A DNA stretch of 64,000 nucleotides from Acidobacteriota bacterium (GTDB lineage Bacteria; Acidobacteriota; Blastocatellia; Pyrinomonadales; Pyrinomonadaceae): assembly GCA_016715115.1 (NCBI GenBank), contig JADKBM010000013.1:372001-436000 (forward strand), read 5' to 3'. Both the position numbers and the translations under genes were made by a program. Below, piece after piece: positions 44,501 through 54,489 of this stretch. Position 1 is the first letter of the stretch, and each line of letters begins with the position of its first letter. The notes beneath the pieces are model-generated. The model did no database searches. It was not told the origin of the DNA and worked only from the letters and a program-made list of their open reading frames with translations.

Positions 44501-45763
44501 TCACTTGATCTTCTCGAGCAAACCGCCGAGAATCCTGTCGATCGCCGCTTTCACCGCATCGTTCGGTTTCCCCTTCACTTTTTCGGTGGCGGTCATACTC
44601 GCGACGACGGTCTTTCCATCGCCTCCATAGATCGTGATGACGATCTCGGCTTCCGAATCGCCGATCTTCGTTGCGTCCTCGTTGCCGGTCACCTTGCCGA
44701 ACAACCCGCCGATCTTGCTCGCGCCGGATTCCTTGACCTTTTTGAGTTCGACCCCGATGACGTTCGCGAATTTTCCGGTTGCCAATTCGGCCTGGGAATT
44801 GATCGAAAAACCGCTCATTCCGGCGGCAGAGACCTTCTGCGAAATATAGCCGCGCAGTTCGTCTTGATTTACTTTCGATGAATTGCCCGAGAAATAGTCG
44901 ATCGCGATCGTTTTCAGAGGTTTGGTGTTTCGCGAATCGCTGATGATCGTCGTCGCGGAGGTGTCCATCGACTTGTTGAAGAACCCCGGCATCAACTCGG
45001 AAAGCGAATCGACCTCGGTCCAATCCTTCGGAATCTCGAACAGCGCCTGATCAAGCGTCGCTTTCGAAAGCGCCGTGGTTTTTATGTTCGAGGTTGCCTG
45101 AAGTTGATTGTTCTGAAACATCTTGGTGGTGCCTTCGAGAAAAAGCCCGGGGTTTTCCATTGCCTTGATGATCATTTTCGGGCGGCATCCGCCGTTTCCG
45201 CCGGGCGATCTCGGCACCCGACAGGAATCCCGCGTCAGCGTCAGATCGACGAACCAGCCTTCCTGCTCGATCCGGGACGAGAGTTTTCCGTCGCACGAGT
45301 CCGCCGAACCTTCGAATGTCTGGACGTTCTTCAGCCATTTGGCCGTGAAACCGAACATTTGCTGGCGTTTTCCGGAGTCCGTCACGGTGCTCGAAACGGT
45401 CATCGTTCCCTTGACGACGATCTTGCCCGTCGGCCGGCGCTTCTGTTGTTCCGGCGTGAGGCTTGACCAGTCGTAGTAGTCGATGAAATACGACTTTTTC
45501 TGCTCGCTCAGGGTGACGTCCTGCTTTAGGTCGCACTGCGAGATCTCAATGAAATTCGGGATCATTCTCGCCATCATCTCGGCCTTTTTCGGGTCGCCGG
45601 CAAAGGTCATTTTCGATTCGCGCCGCTCGCGGACGCCCTTCGAATAGATCGTGTTTTCGGTAGTTACTTCCTGAACGGTGGATTGCTGGGAAATCTTGTA
45701 ATCCGCAAATGCCGGAAACGCGGTTATGGCAAAAATCAACAAAGCTGAAATCGATCGGTTCAT
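44501..45763 (-). CDS. Secreted protein of unknown function, DUF4412-like N-terminus
   Basis: 420 residues with a signal peptide (ISALLIFAITAFPAFA). The N-terminal third (YKISQQSTVQEVTTENTIYS, GVRERRESKMTF, MMARMIPNFIEISQCDL) looks like the beta-rich domain often labelled DUF4412; a Cys-rich middle (DSCRVPRSPGGNGGCRPK) and a C-terminal part (GKVTGNEDATKIGDSEAEIV) follow. It is divergent from the ECF sigma gene, with only 83 bases between starts, so the two may share control. Confidence 0.65.
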   Translation of the reverse strand: MNRSISALLIFAITAFPAFADYKISQQSTVQEVTTENTIYSKGVRERRESKMTFAGDPKKAEMMARMIPNFIEISQCDLKQDVTLSEQKKSYFIDYYDWSSLTPEQQKRRPTGKIVVKGTMTVSSTVTDSGKRQQMFGFTAKWLKNVQTFEGSADSCDGKLSSRIEQEGWFVDLTLTRDSCRVPRSPGGNGGCRPKMIIKAMENPGLFLEGTTKMFQNNQLQATSNIKTTALSKATLDQALFEIPKDWTEVDSLSELMPGFFNKSMDTSATTIISDSRNTKPLKTIAIDYFSGNSSKVNQDELRGYISQKVSAAGMSGFSINSQAELATGKFANVIGVELKKVKESGASKIGGLFGKVTGNEDATKIGDSEAEIVITIYGGDGKTVVASMTATEKVKGKPNDAVKAAIDRILGGLLEKIK

Positions 45764-45846
45764 AAAGGTTGTGTCTCCCGCTGAATTTATTCTCTATGCA
45801 TAAACGCGGGAGACTTGGTAAAATTTTTCAGAACGGCGAAAGAAAT

Positions 45847-46395
45847 ATGGCTAACGATGTAACGCGGCTCCTGCAAGACTGGCAAAGCGGAAAAAAGGAT
45901 GCATTGGACGACCTTTTGCCGATCGTGTACGACGAATTGCGTCGCGTCGCGCACCGTCTTCTCAGCAACGAATACGCCGAAACGATGCCGACGACGGCGC
46001 TTGTTCACGAAGCCTATCTGAAACTCGTCAACCAACACTCGGTCGACTGGGAAAATCGGGGACAGTTCTTCGCCATCGCGGCGCAGGCGATGCGGCGGAT
46101 CCTGGTCGATCACGCGCGAACGCGCCACGCGCACAAGCGCGACGGCATCAAGGTCACGCTCGACAACGCCGAAACCGTTTCGGTCGCGGTCAACGAATCG
46201 CTTCTCGATCTCGACCTCGCGCTGAACGAACTCGCGGAGCTGGACGAAACGCAGTCGCGGATCGTCGAACTGCGTTATTTTGCCGGTTTGACGTTCGACG
46301 AAACCGCGGCCGTTATGAAGACCTCAACGGCGTCCGTCTTTCGGGAATGGACGTTTGCGCGTGCGTGGCTTTATCGGAAGATCAACGGCGCGTGA
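45847..46395 (+). CDS. ECF-type sigma factor (TIGR02999 group)
   Basis: 182 residues from MANDVTRLLQDWQSGKK; an in-frame extension to 45769 has no good initiation site. Region 2 includes YDELRRVAHRLLS and TALVHEAYLKLV; region 4 includes LAELDETQSRIVELRYFAGL and FDETAAVMKTSTASVFREWT. This group in Acidobacteria and Planctomycetes is commonly encoded next to a Ser/Thr kinase instead of an anti-sigma factor, as here (42-bp gap to the kinase gene). The kinase may control it. Confidence 0.9.
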   Translation: MANDVTRLLQDWQSGKKDALDDLLPIVYDELRRVAHRLLSNEYAETMPTTALVHEAYLKLVNQHSVDWENRGQFFAIAAQAMRRILVDHARTRHAHKRDGIKVTLDNAETVSVAVNESLLDLDLALNELAELDETQSRIVELRYFAGLTFDETAAVMKTSTASVFREWTFARAWLYRKINGA

Positions 46396-46436
46396 AATAA
46401 TCGACGATTTCCTACGCGTCTTCAAGTTGGAACGAT

Positions 46437-49106
46437 ATGGCTAACAGCGAGTGGTCGACATTGAAGAGAGCTTTCGAGCGCGCGCTTGAACTTGACGGCG
46501 CCGAGCGCGACGCGTTTCTTGCCGGGCAGGATGAGTCCGTCCGATCCGAGGTCCGGGAATTGATAGACTCGCACCTCAAGGCAGAAGGATTTATCGCAAT
46601 GCCGGCCGCCGTCGAATTCGGATTCCATCAGCAATCCCTTGTCGGATCATCGATCGGCGATTACAAACTCCTTGAGATCATCGGTTCCGGGGGAATGGGA
46701 ACCGTCTTCCGCGCTCAAAAGGAAGGATTCGGAAAGAGTTACGCGGTTAAACTGATCAAGCGCGGAATGGACACGGATTCCGTTCTTAACCGCTTTCGAC
46801 GTGAACGCCAACTGCTTGCGCAACTCGAACATCCCGGAATCGCGCGCCTGCTCGACGGTGGAACGACCGCCGACGGGCTTCCATATTTCGTAATGGAATA
46901 TGTCGAAGGCCGGCCGTTGAACGTGTTTTGCGACACAAATCGGCTCGGCGTCCGAGCCCGGCTCGAACTCTTTCAGAAGATTTGCTCTGCCGTCACGTTC
47001 GCCCATCAGAATCTGATCGTCCATCGCGATCTGAAACCATCGAACATCATAATTGCATCGGACGGTTCGCCCAAACTGCTCGATTTCGGGATCGCGAAAC
47101 TCGTGACGAATGAGAATTCAGACGAAACGGCGACCCACGGACGGGTTTTTACGCCGGAGTACGCGAGTCCGGAGCAGATCAGCGGCGCGCCCGTGACGAC
47201 GGCGTCGGATGTCTTTTCGCTCGGCGTCGTCCTGTATGAAATGCTCAGCGGCAAAAGGCCTTTTGCGTCGAAAGGCCGCAACGCCCACGAGATCTCGAAA
47301 GCGGTCTTGACATCGGAACCGGTCCGTCCGTCATCAGTGGTGAATCCGGATTGGCATCGTGATGACGCCAAAGCAACGAACGAAATTGAGTCCGGCACGT
47401 CTGACAAACCATACGAATCGACTTTGCGAATCGGATCTCTGGATTTTCGCTTGATCCGCGGCGATCTCGACAACATAGTTCTCAAAGCCTTGCGGAAAGA
47501 ACCGGAACGTCGTTATCAATCCGTGCAAGAGTTTTCCGAAGATATTCGTCGCCATCTTGCCGGACTTCCGGTGACCGCGACTGCCGACACAGCGGTTTAC
47601 CGGATTTCGAAATTCGTCCGCAGGCATCGCCGCAGCGTCGCATTGGGTGGTCTGGCGGCGATGATCGTTTCCGTGCTTTCGGGTTTCGCCGCCTGGCAAG
47701 GGATCGTCGCGGCAAGGGAGCGCACGAAGGCGGAAAAGCGTCTGACCGAGATTCGTCAGGTGGCGAAATCGCTGATCAATGAAACGAACGATTCGCTCGC
47801 GAAGATTCCCGGAAACGTCGCGGTTCAGAAAGCGCTCGCCGAAAAGAGCGTCGCTATGCTTGACTCGCTCGCCGCCGACGAAACGGCCGACGATGCTCTG
47901 CGTAGTGAACTTGCTGATTCGTATACGAAGCTCGCCAAGATCCAGGCTTGGGCATTCCGCGAGTTTGAAAAAGCGGATGAGAATCTGGTCAAGGCGGAAG
48001 TCATCTACAAAAGGCTCGTCGAGAAAGCGCCCGGCGATCAATCGCTTCGGCGGAAACTCTATGCCAATCAGCTTCGCCGGATCGAATCGCTCCACGACAC
48101 GAACCGACGAGATGAAATGTTCGGCGTCGGCTCGGAAACTATCGAGAATTTGCGGGCGATCAATGCGAATGAACCCGAGAATCCGACGACGTTCGCGGAC
48201 ATTGCGGCGATGTACGGGTGGTTCGGTGACAAGTACGCGCTCTTTGGCCGCCGGGAGGATGCGGTTGCAAGCTACAGCCGCGGCACGTTGTCGATCGACG
48301 CGGCGATCGACAAGCAGATGACGAAAGGCGATACCGCAAAGGCAAAGGCCGAACTCGGCCGGCTGCAGTTCATCAAAGCCTGGCTGCTGAACGGGTCGGG
48401 CGAGAATTTGCGAGCGATCGAATGGTATCGCGCAGCCGCCGCAACGGCCGATGGCGCGAATAAGGAGGATCGAAATCTCGAAGGGAATTTCGAGCGGATC
48501 ATCGCCGCTCACGAGAAGATCGCCGGAATTCTCGAATCCGACGGCCAACTTGCTCAGGCGTTGGCCGAGATCCTTATCGCCAAGGATCTCGCGGATGTTG
48601 CTTCGCAGGATCCGAAGATGCCCGACAAGAGCCTTATGCCGGACTATCAGTGTTTTTACACGGTTTACGCGGGAAAGATAGCCGTCAAACTCAAGCGCAG
48701 CGATGACGCTCGGAGACTGTTTGACGAAAGTGCCCGAATTTGCCGCCAAAATATCGCGCAGGACGCGGACGACGAACAGAATACCTTCGAGAGCCTGCCG
48801 TTCTTGTATGATATCGCCGAGTATCAATCGGCGCGCGGCGATTCGGCCCGCGCAGTTCGAGAGCTTCAGGAGTTGGCTGAAAAGGTTCGCTTGACGCTTG
48901 AGAAGAATCCAAAGGACCTCGGTGCGGCGTTCGCACTTGCCGAGACTTTTGAGAAGATCGGTGATCTTGCGAAAGATACGTCTTCCGCATCGTATTATCG
49001 GAAATCGCTCGATCTCTGGACCGAATACAGCCGCGAAAATCGCTTGTTGCCCGAAGAATCCGAGAAAATGAACCGCGTTTCGGCGAAGTCCGCGGCGTTG
49101 AAGTGA
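46437..49106 (+). CDS. Membrane Ser/Thr protein kinase with C-terminal TPR-like region
   Basis: 889 residues. A short N-terminal helical region (1-70) precedes the kinase domain (about 76-375): glycine loop GSGGMGTVFRA, catalytic Lys in AVKLIKRG (K105), HRDLKPSN (D198), DFGIAK and YASPEQISGAPVT. One membrane span follows (about 400-420). The periplasmic part (~470 residues) is alpha-helical with TPR-like pairs (ADSYTKLAKIQAWAFREFEK, ALAETFEKIGDLAKD). It likely senses a periplasmic cue and signals to the ECF sigma factor encoded upstream. A terminator hairpin follows. Confidence 0.9.
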   Translation: MANSEWSTLKRAFERALELDGAERDAFLAGQDESVRSEVRELIDSHLKAEGFIAMPAAVEFGFHQQSLVGSSIGDYKLLEIIGSGGMGTVFRAQKEGFGKSYAVKLIKRGMDTDSVLNRFRRERQLLAQLEHPGIARLLDGGTTADGLPYFVMEYVEGRPLNVFCDTNRLGVRARLELFQKICSAVTFAHQNLIVHRDLKPSNIIIASDGSPKLLDFGIAKLVTNENSDETATHGRVFTPEYASPEQISGAPVTTASDVFSLGVVLYEMLSGKRPFASKGRNAHEISKAVLTSEPVRPSSVVNPDWHRDDAKATNEIESGTSDKPYESTLRIGSLDFRLIRGDLDNIVLKALRKEPERRYQSVQEFSEDIRRHLAGLPVTATADTAVYRISKFVRRHRRSVALGGLAAMIVSVLSGFAAWQGIVAARERTKAEKRLTEIRQVAKSLINETNDSLAKIPGNVAVQKALAEKSVAMLDSLAADETADDALRSELADSYTKLAKIQAWAFREFEKADENLVKAEVIYKRLVEKAPGDQSLRRKLYANQLRRIESLHDTNRRDEMFGVGSETIENLRAINANEPENPTTFADIAAMYGWFGDKYALFGRREDAVASYSRGTLSIDAAIDKQMTKGDTAKAKAELGRLQFIKAWLLNGSGENLRAIEWYRAAAATADGANKEDRNLEGNFERIIAAHEKIAGILESDGQLAQALAEILIAKDLADVASQDPKMPDKSLMPDYQCFYTVYAGKIAVKLKRSDDARRLFDESARICRQNIAQDADDEQNTFESLPFLYDIAEYQSARGDSARAVRELQELAEKVRLTLEKNPKDLGAAFALAETFEKIGDLAKDTSSASYYRKSLDLWTEYSRENRLLPEESEKMNRVSAKSAALK

Positions 49107-49135
49107 GAATGCGGGAATCGCCGTCGCCCAAAAAA

Positions 49136-49174
49136 AGCGGCAGCGCGAATTAAATTCGCACTCTGCCGCTCAAT
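49136..49174 (+). terminator. Terminator after the kinase gene
   Basis: An AGCGGCAG/CTGCCGCT stem with an inner GCGAAT/ATTCGC stem, followed by CAATTTC. It is preceded by an A-run. Confidence 0.5.
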
Positions 49175-49251
49175 TTCGGATTATGAACCGAATCTTGCGA
49201 TCCGGTTCATAAAGCTCACAAATTCAACTGTTGCCGGAGTCGAACATCAAT

Positions 49252-49289
49252 GAGAAAACCCGAACACTGCCAGCGATCGGCAGTGTTCG
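49252..49289 (-). terminator. Terminator after the Kelch/FG-GAP gene
   Basis: An 11-bp perfect stem (CGAACACTGCC/GGCAGTGTTCG) is followed on the minus strand by GGTTTTCTC. Confidence 0.7.
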
Positions 49290-49302
49290 GAACATCGATG
49301 TT

Positions 49303-52290
49303 TCACATTCCGCCGACAGAAACCGGAAGATACCGGACCGGAATCGGAATATCCGTTCCGACACCAAAGTTTTGGATCGATAATCCGGCGGTTGAACGGA
49401 GCACCCACCAAACACCGTTACGATAGACAGCCCGGTCGTCTTTGCCGTCGCCGTCATAATCTCCCGGAACGGGAACATCGCCGTTGGCTCCGAACTTCGT
49501 GATCGTCGTTGCGCCGTCAGAACTTTGACGGACGAACCACTCGCCCGTCGACGGTCGGAAGATTGCAACATCATCCTTACTGTCGCCGTCATAGTCCGCT
49601 GGAACGAGCAAATCGTTTGCTAAGCCAAACGGAATCGCTTCGAAGTTCTGCGCCGGTACGCCGGTATTCCGAGCGATATACCAGGTTTTGTCGCTCGGAC
49701 GGTAAACCGCCAAATTGGTCTTGCCGTCGTTTTCCAGATCAAACGCCATAGGCACGTCTCCCGTCACACCAAACGGCGCGATCGTATTTGCACCGTTACT
49801 GCTGTTCAGGACATACCAGATTCCGGTCGACGGACGAAAGACCGCAAAATCGGTTTTTCCGTCGCCGTCGTAATCGCCGTTGATCGGGATATCATTGGCG
49901 ACACCCCACGACACCCCTGAAATAGTAAAGCCATTGCTGTTCAGTACCCAAAAGTCGGGATTGGCGCTATTGGCATCAGGACGGAAGACAGCGGTATCGG
50001 CCTTGCCGTCGCCGTCGTAGTCTCCCGGTGTCAGAACATCGGATGAAATTCCAAAGCGAATAACACTTAATCCGGCGGTCGAACGCTGGAGATACCAATT
50101 GCCTTCTGACGGACGGAAGACCGATAGATCGGTTTTGCCATCGCCGTCAAAGTCGGCCCTGGCATTCGGCGCCGCAGCATTGCAGACACGCGCACCGAAG
50201 ACTTGAACATCGTCAACCCACTGGCCCGTCGCGGCGACCGAGCTATCGGATCCCGTCAACCAACGGAACTTGACCGATTGGCCGTTCAGAGAGGCCGGCA
50301 GATTGACAACCGTGTCGATGTATCCGCCGGCTGACGTGCCTGTCCAGGCGTTTCGTCCTCCGATCGGATTCGAGAAGGAAGTGCTTATCAAACCATTGTA
50401 TCCGCCGCTGGCAAAGGTGCCGCCGCCGGTAATGACGTCGGTCCAGATCGTGCCGCCGTCGGTCGAAAACTCAAGCACCGTCCCGTCAAACGTTGACTCG
50501 GTTATGTACTTGTTCTTAAACGTCAAAAGCGAATCCGTGCTCGTGATCATCACCGCCGGCGTGGAAAGCGCTGCCGCGTTGGCCGTCGCCGGATCGCTCG
50601 CGAACGCTGCGTTCAAGCCGGAATTTGGCGTTGTTGTTGTTGTTGTCCAGTTGATGCCGGTACCGGACGTTTGTGTATTTACCCAGCCCGCCGGCAATGC
50701 CGGAGCCGTTACTCCGTCAAAGTTCTCGGTCAGGGTTACCGTTCTTGCGCCGGTTACATAGATCTTCGTCGCATTGGCGTAATTTGTTGCCCCATCGGCA
50801 ACGGTCCAGGTCAAAGTGATCGTTGCTCCGCATGCGAGCAACGGATCTACCCTGAATGTAAAGTTTCGCGAAACCGGCATCCCGTCCGGGGCGACCGCGC
50901 CGTAATTCTGCGCTGCGCTCGGGCTTGTCACGCCGCCGGTTGCCTGCAGCGTCGCGGTCAACGCGGTAGTCGGGATATCGCCCGTATTGGTCAGTGGCAG
51001 GCTGACCGTGATCGATTCACCCGGATCCGGCGAAGTATTGCCCGGCGGAAAGCTTTCGGAAACAAGCGACACCGCGCCTTGATTAATCACCGCCACATTC
51101 TCGATGCAAGTTAACTTCTGATTCGAGTTTGTGCCGACAAAGCCCGAGGACGCGAGCGATCTGCCGCCGATCACATAAAAGCTGCCGCCAAGAACGGCTC
51201 CGGTCATTCTCGCTCTTTCGGCAGTCATACTTGTCTGGCTGGTCCAGGTGTTCGTGGTCGGATTCCACCTGATCACGGATGTTGAGATGTTCGCCGTGGC
51301 TGTACCGTTTTCGTATCCGCCCGCGAGCACCCAACCGGCGTTCGCACCGGCACCGTACAGAACCCCCGACGACGCTGCTCCCCAGCGTGTCAAAGGCAGA
51401 TCGGCGATGGCCGCGTCATCCCACGTGTTTGCCATCGGGTCGTAACGATAGGTTTTCAACGACGCAACCGATCCGACGCTCGCAATGCCGCCCGCGCCGT
51501 AAACAAAGCCGCCGTTGGAGAAAGCGCTAACGAAACTTACCTGCTGAGGGTAAACGGCACCGAGGCTCCAGGTGTTGCCTGCCACGTCATAGATCTCAAG
51601 CGCGTCGGTGGAAGCCGTTGCCGGACCGGTTCCGGCGAACTTATAGATCATTCCGCCTACGTAAACCGCCGCGGAGTTCCAGGTGCCGACCGTGAATGGC
51701 GCCATCGTCGTATAAGTGTTCAGCGAAGGATCATATCTGAACATCGTCGTTTGCGGAGTGCCGGTGCCGGTTAGCGCTCCACCGAGTATATAAATGAACG
51801 TTCCGTCCGAAACGGCCGTTGGGAATTCCAAGGCCGCCGGCAACGGCGCGATACTGGTCCAGGTCGTGCCGTCAAATCTGCGGGCGTCGGCGATGATCGC
51901 TGTGCTGACGCCCCCGAACGTATAGAGAAAGCCGCCCTGCGACACCGTGGGTTGGTCGAGGATCGGCACTGGATAGTTTGTGGCTGCGGTCCAGCCGCAG
52001 ACCTCGCCGGGAACGTTCGGATTGCTGACGATGGCATCAGTCGGGACCGCAATCGACTTCACAGCCTCCGGAATTCCGGTCCGCAGAGCTTCGCTCAGAC
52101 TTGATGCCTCTGAATAGGGTTCGGAGGTCTTTTCTTGGGCCATCGAAACCATCAAGGGTCTTGACATCAATGACACCGCAAACAAAGCAAATAGACCCAA
52201 CACAAGTGCGACTTGGTTTCGTCCGCTCATTTGCTTAAATGCGGTTCGCCATCGTATGAATGGAGAATCTAAATTCTTGCGCCTCATCAT
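49303..52290 (-). CDS. Secreted Kelch and FG-GAP multidomain surface protein
   Basis: 995 residues from Met 52290, preceded by GGAGG at seven bases; the frame is open for 38 codons upstream. The signal-anchor (VALVLGLFALFAVSL) is followed by Kelch-like repeats (about residues 110-380; GGFLYTFGGVSTAII, GTFIYILGGALTG), a beta domain with TLQATGGVTSPSAAQNYGAV, an adhesive beta domain with TENFDGVTAPALPAGWVN (choice-of-anchor J-like) and finally seven FG-GAP-like blades (about 690-995; FDGDGKTDLSVFRPSEGNWY). Both propellers together suggest a large adhesion or surface protein. No sorting signal is recognised at the C-terminus. Confidence 0.85.
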   Translation of the reverse strand: MMRRKNLDSPFIRWRTAFKQMSGRNQVALVLGLFALFAVSLMSRPLMVSMAQEKTSEPYSEASSLSEALRTGIPEAVKSIAVPTDAIVSNPNVPGEVCGWTAATNYPVPILDQPTVSQGGFLYTFGGVSTAIIADARRFDGTTWTSIAPLPAALEFPTAVSDGTFIYILGGALTGTGTPQTTMFRYDPSLNTYTTMAPFTVGTWNSAAVYVGGMIYKFAGTGPATASTDALEIYDVAGNTWSLGAVYPQQVSFVSAFSNGGFVYGAGGIASVGSVASLKTYRYDPMANTWDDAAIADLPLTRWGAASSGVLYGAGANAGWVLAGGYENGTATANISTSVIRWNPTTNTWTSQTSMTAERARMTGAVLGGSFYVIGGRSLASSGFVGTNSNQKLTCIENVAVINQGAVSLVSESFPPGNTSPDPGESITVSLPLTNTGDIPTTALTATLQATGGVTSPSAAQNYGAVAPDGMPVSRNFTFRVDPLLACGATITLTWTVADGATNYANATKIYVTGARTVTLTENFDGVTAPALPAGWVNTQTSGTGINWTTTTTTPNSGLNAAFASDPATANAAALSTPAVMITSTDSLLTFKNKYITESTFDGTVLEFSTDGGTIWTDVITGGGTFASGGYNGLISTSFSNPIGGRNAWTGTSAGGYIDTVVNLPASLNGQSVKFRWLTGSDSSVAATGQWVDDVQVFGARVCNAAAPNARADFDGDGKTDLSVFRPSEGNWYLQRSTAGLSVIRFGISSDVLTPGDYDGDGKADTAVFRPDANSANPDFWVLNSNGFTISGVSWGVANDIPINGDYDGDGKTDFAVFRPSTGIWYVLNSSNGANTIAPFGVTGDVPMAFDLENDGKTNLAVYRPSDKTWYIARNTGVPAQNFEAIPFGLANDLLVPADYDGDSKDDVAIFRPSTGEWFVRQSSDGATTITKFGANGDVPVPGDYDGDGKDDRAVYRNGVWWVLRSTAGLSIQNFGVGTDIPIPVRYLPVSVGGM

Positions 52291-52760
52291 TTTGTAGCCT
52301 CCAAATTTTCTGTTTTCGAACGCATACACCGTCAAACACGGCATAGCCGCCGATTGGCGGGGAGACGAAGCCGGAGCGGTTTTCACGCACAACGCGCTTC
52401 GCACTCCAAACCAACATTGTGAAAGACACTATAAGTTCACAATAGACCCTTTATTATCGACTCGCAATGCATTCTCGACCTGCGTGCCGACTAAAATGAC
52501 GTTTGTGGCTTCGGCAGCGAAATAGATACCGCTTTTGGGGTTGGAGGTGAAGATTGCGGCAAGAAAAACCCGGGAACGAACGCTACACAGGGAGGATCCG
52601 ATTTCGGGCGTGTACGGGAAGCAGTTCCGCTTATTGGTGCGGAAAGAAGTCGTGGTTCTGCGGGTGGGGGTCGTTCTTCGACGCTTGATTTCGAGCGTGA
52701 AGACGCGAACAGGCCGCTTGCTTCCGCAAGCAGCCTGTATTCGTTTTCCTTGAATTCGGG
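52291..52760. other. Intergenic region with a hairpin near 52704-52738
   Basis: 470 bases upstream of the Kelch/FG-GAP gene and downstream of the BON gene. A GCTTGC/GCAAGC hairpin lies 25-60 bases past the BON stop and may end its transcript. Nothing else is recognised. Confidence 0.5.
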
Positions 52761-53315
52761 TTAGCGATACTCCATCGTTCCGATGACGAGATTGTTCGTG
52801 ATGCTGAAGACGCCGGGAATCGTGCTCGCGAGGATGTACGCGAGCTGCGAATCGCCCTTTCCCGAGACAAAACCTTCAAGCGTCAGGTGACCGTTCTTGA
52901 CGATGATGCGCATCGACGGCCTCGGTTCGAGCAGGTATCGATACAGACTCGCGCCGTCGCGGTTGAATGTTCTGAGCGTCTGTCTGCGAATCGCGTCGTC
53001 GAATCTCGAAAGCGGCAGAACCTCAATGTTGTTGACGACCTTCCGAACTCCCTCGATTCGTTTGACGGCCGATTCGGCATCTTTGCGGTTGCGAATCTCC
53101 GCGACCTTGCCGCTCAGGATCACCGTTCCGTCTTCGAACGTGAACGCGATGTTGTCGAACACTCCGTAGTAGGGAAGAGCCAGAATCTTCTTGAAGATCT
53201 TCCTTTCGACGGTTTGCGTCGACTTGATCGCCGACGTATCCTGCGCGTATGCCGCGACCGAAGCGAATGATAAGATCACGAAACTGAAAACTGCAAACCG
53301 TTTGATAAATCTCAT
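52761..53315 (-). CDS. Exported protein with two BON domains
   Basis: 184 residues. Signal peptide to about residue 25 (AAYAQ). Two BON-type units: FEDGTVILSGKVAEIRNRKD with EGVRKVVNNIEVLPL, and VKNGHLTLEGFVSGKGDSQL with PGVFSITNNLVIG. BON domains bind membranes or phospholipids in periplasmic proteins such as OsmY. AGGAGGAAAG lies close to the ATG. It stands alone. Confidence 0.85.
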   Translation of the reverse strand: MRFIKRFAVFSFVILSFASVAAYAQDTSAIKSTQTVERKIFKKILALPYYGVFDNIAFTFEDGTVILSGKVAEIRNRKDAESAVKRIEGVRKVVNNIEVLPLSRFDDAIRRQTLRTFNRDGASLYRYLLEPRPSMRIIVKNGHLTLEGFVSGKGDSQLAYILASTIPGVFSITNNLVIGTMEYR

Positions 53316-53891
53316 TTCTCTTTCCTCCTCGGTCAGATAGGACCGTCACTGATATTGATGATTCGGAAGGGAAAAAAGATGCAAGGCGTTCCGTGGGGCG
53401 ACTTGCGCTACGCCGGTTGACAGACCCGGATTACCCTATAACGGCGCCTCAATCGGCGATACAAGGCGTGCGAAAGAAAGCTGTTGCTACGCTTTGGATT
53501 TGAGGGGACTCTTCCGCGCAGTTGCTTCTGCGAAACGAAATGTTTTTCAGCCACAAATGACGGGACACCAAACAGTATTTCGTTTTTAGCTGTGTTTTGT
53601 TTTTCCCCGTGTACCTTCGTGGATTCAAGAGACGCCGAGCGTGATTCCGAATTTCGCCCCAGCGCACGCGCTGACAATCGCATACCTGACTCCCGTAATG
53701 CCCCTTTTTCGAGAGAGGTAAACTCCAATGAATCCGGTGTTATATTTTCCTTCGTGCATCTTCGTGCGCTTCGTGGTTTCAACAAACGCCGGTCAATTTC
53801 CGCGCGGAGATCGCAAAGAACGCAGCGTCGGTCCGCAAGGTCGTCGAGAATCCGCGGTCAGACCGCGGTTTTACGGATTTCTTTCGATTCT
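53316..53891. repeat. Intergenic remnants of a TTKxTKxHEG-type dispersed repeat
   Basis: On the minus strand the segments near 53735-53785 and 53605-53635 translate as TTKRTKMHEGK and ESTKVHGEKQNTAKN, the false-coding pattern of a widespread intergenic repeat (ACCACGAAG words). A CCGCGGT/ACCGCGG hairpin lies near 53851-53869. No gene is supported here, although short frames are open. Confidence 0.5.
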
Positions 53892-54347
53892 TCATTTCAG
53901 GTTGATCTGTCGCAAGGCTTCGTAGAGCACGATCGCGACGCTGTTCGCGAGATTCAGGCTCCGGACGTTCGGATTCGGCATCGGTATCGTCAGGCAGCGG
54001 TCGGCATTCGCGGCCAGAACTTCGTCCGGCAGCCCGCGGGTTTCACGGCCGAATACGAGACAGTCTCCGTCTTCAAATCGCCAGTCGGTGTAACTCAGGC
54101 TGGACTTCGTCGTGAAGTACAAAAATCGCGAATTCGGCAGAGCCCGATAAAGCCGGTCGAGATCGATGTGACGATGAAGCTCAACGTCGTTCCAGTAATC
54201 GAGGCCGGCACGCCTGAGCGTTCGGTCGTCCATCCGAAAACCCGTGACGCCGACGATATGGAGCGCAGAATAGGTCGCCGCGCACAACCGCGCGATGTTG
54301 CCGGTATTCGGCGGGATCTCAGGTTCGACAAGTGCAATACTCAACAT
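53892..54347 (-). CDS. trmL: tRNA (cytidine(34)-2'-O)-methyltransferase
   Basis: 151 residues from Met 54347 (MLSIALVEPEIPPNTGNIAR), the family start; the frame is open 20 codons upstream. SPOUT/TrmH-type motifs are NTGNIARLCAAT, VFGRETRGLPDEV and PMPNPNVRSLNLANSVAIVL, which make the knotted SAM site. The enzyme methylates the wobble ribose in leucine tRNAs. Length equals E. coli TrmL (~157). Confidence 0.9.
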   Translation of the reverse strand: MLSIALVEPEIPPNTGNIARLCAATYSALHIVGVTGFRMDDRTLRRAGLDYWNDVELHRHIDLDRLYRALPNSRFLYFTTKSSLSYTDWRFEDGDCLVFGRETRGLPDEVLAANADRCLTIPMPNPNVRSLNLANSVAIVLYEALRQINLK

Positions 54348-54489
54348 CTCAGCTTCCCGAATTCCGATTCGATCGATGGCCGAGGAGCATCCGGCCCAGA
54401 GGAGCATCCGGCAAGATCAAGGTTCCGGTCTTGAGAACGTCAGAAACGAAGCACGGACATCAAAGACCAAAGATCCAAGACCAAGAAAA
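54348..54489. repeat. Short intergenic region with word repeats
   Basis: A direct repeat GAGGAGCATCCGGC occurs twice near 54385-54412. A CAAAGACCAAAGATCCAAG tract at 54457-54489 runs up to the stop of the amidase gene. Confidence 0.6.

Noticed and set aside
47334..48827. 497-aa minus-strand frame opposite the kinase
   Set aside because: Shadow of the kinase gene.
53408..53785. 125-aa minus-strand frame
   Set aside because: Contains TTKxTKxHEG-type repeat text, a known false-coding pattern.
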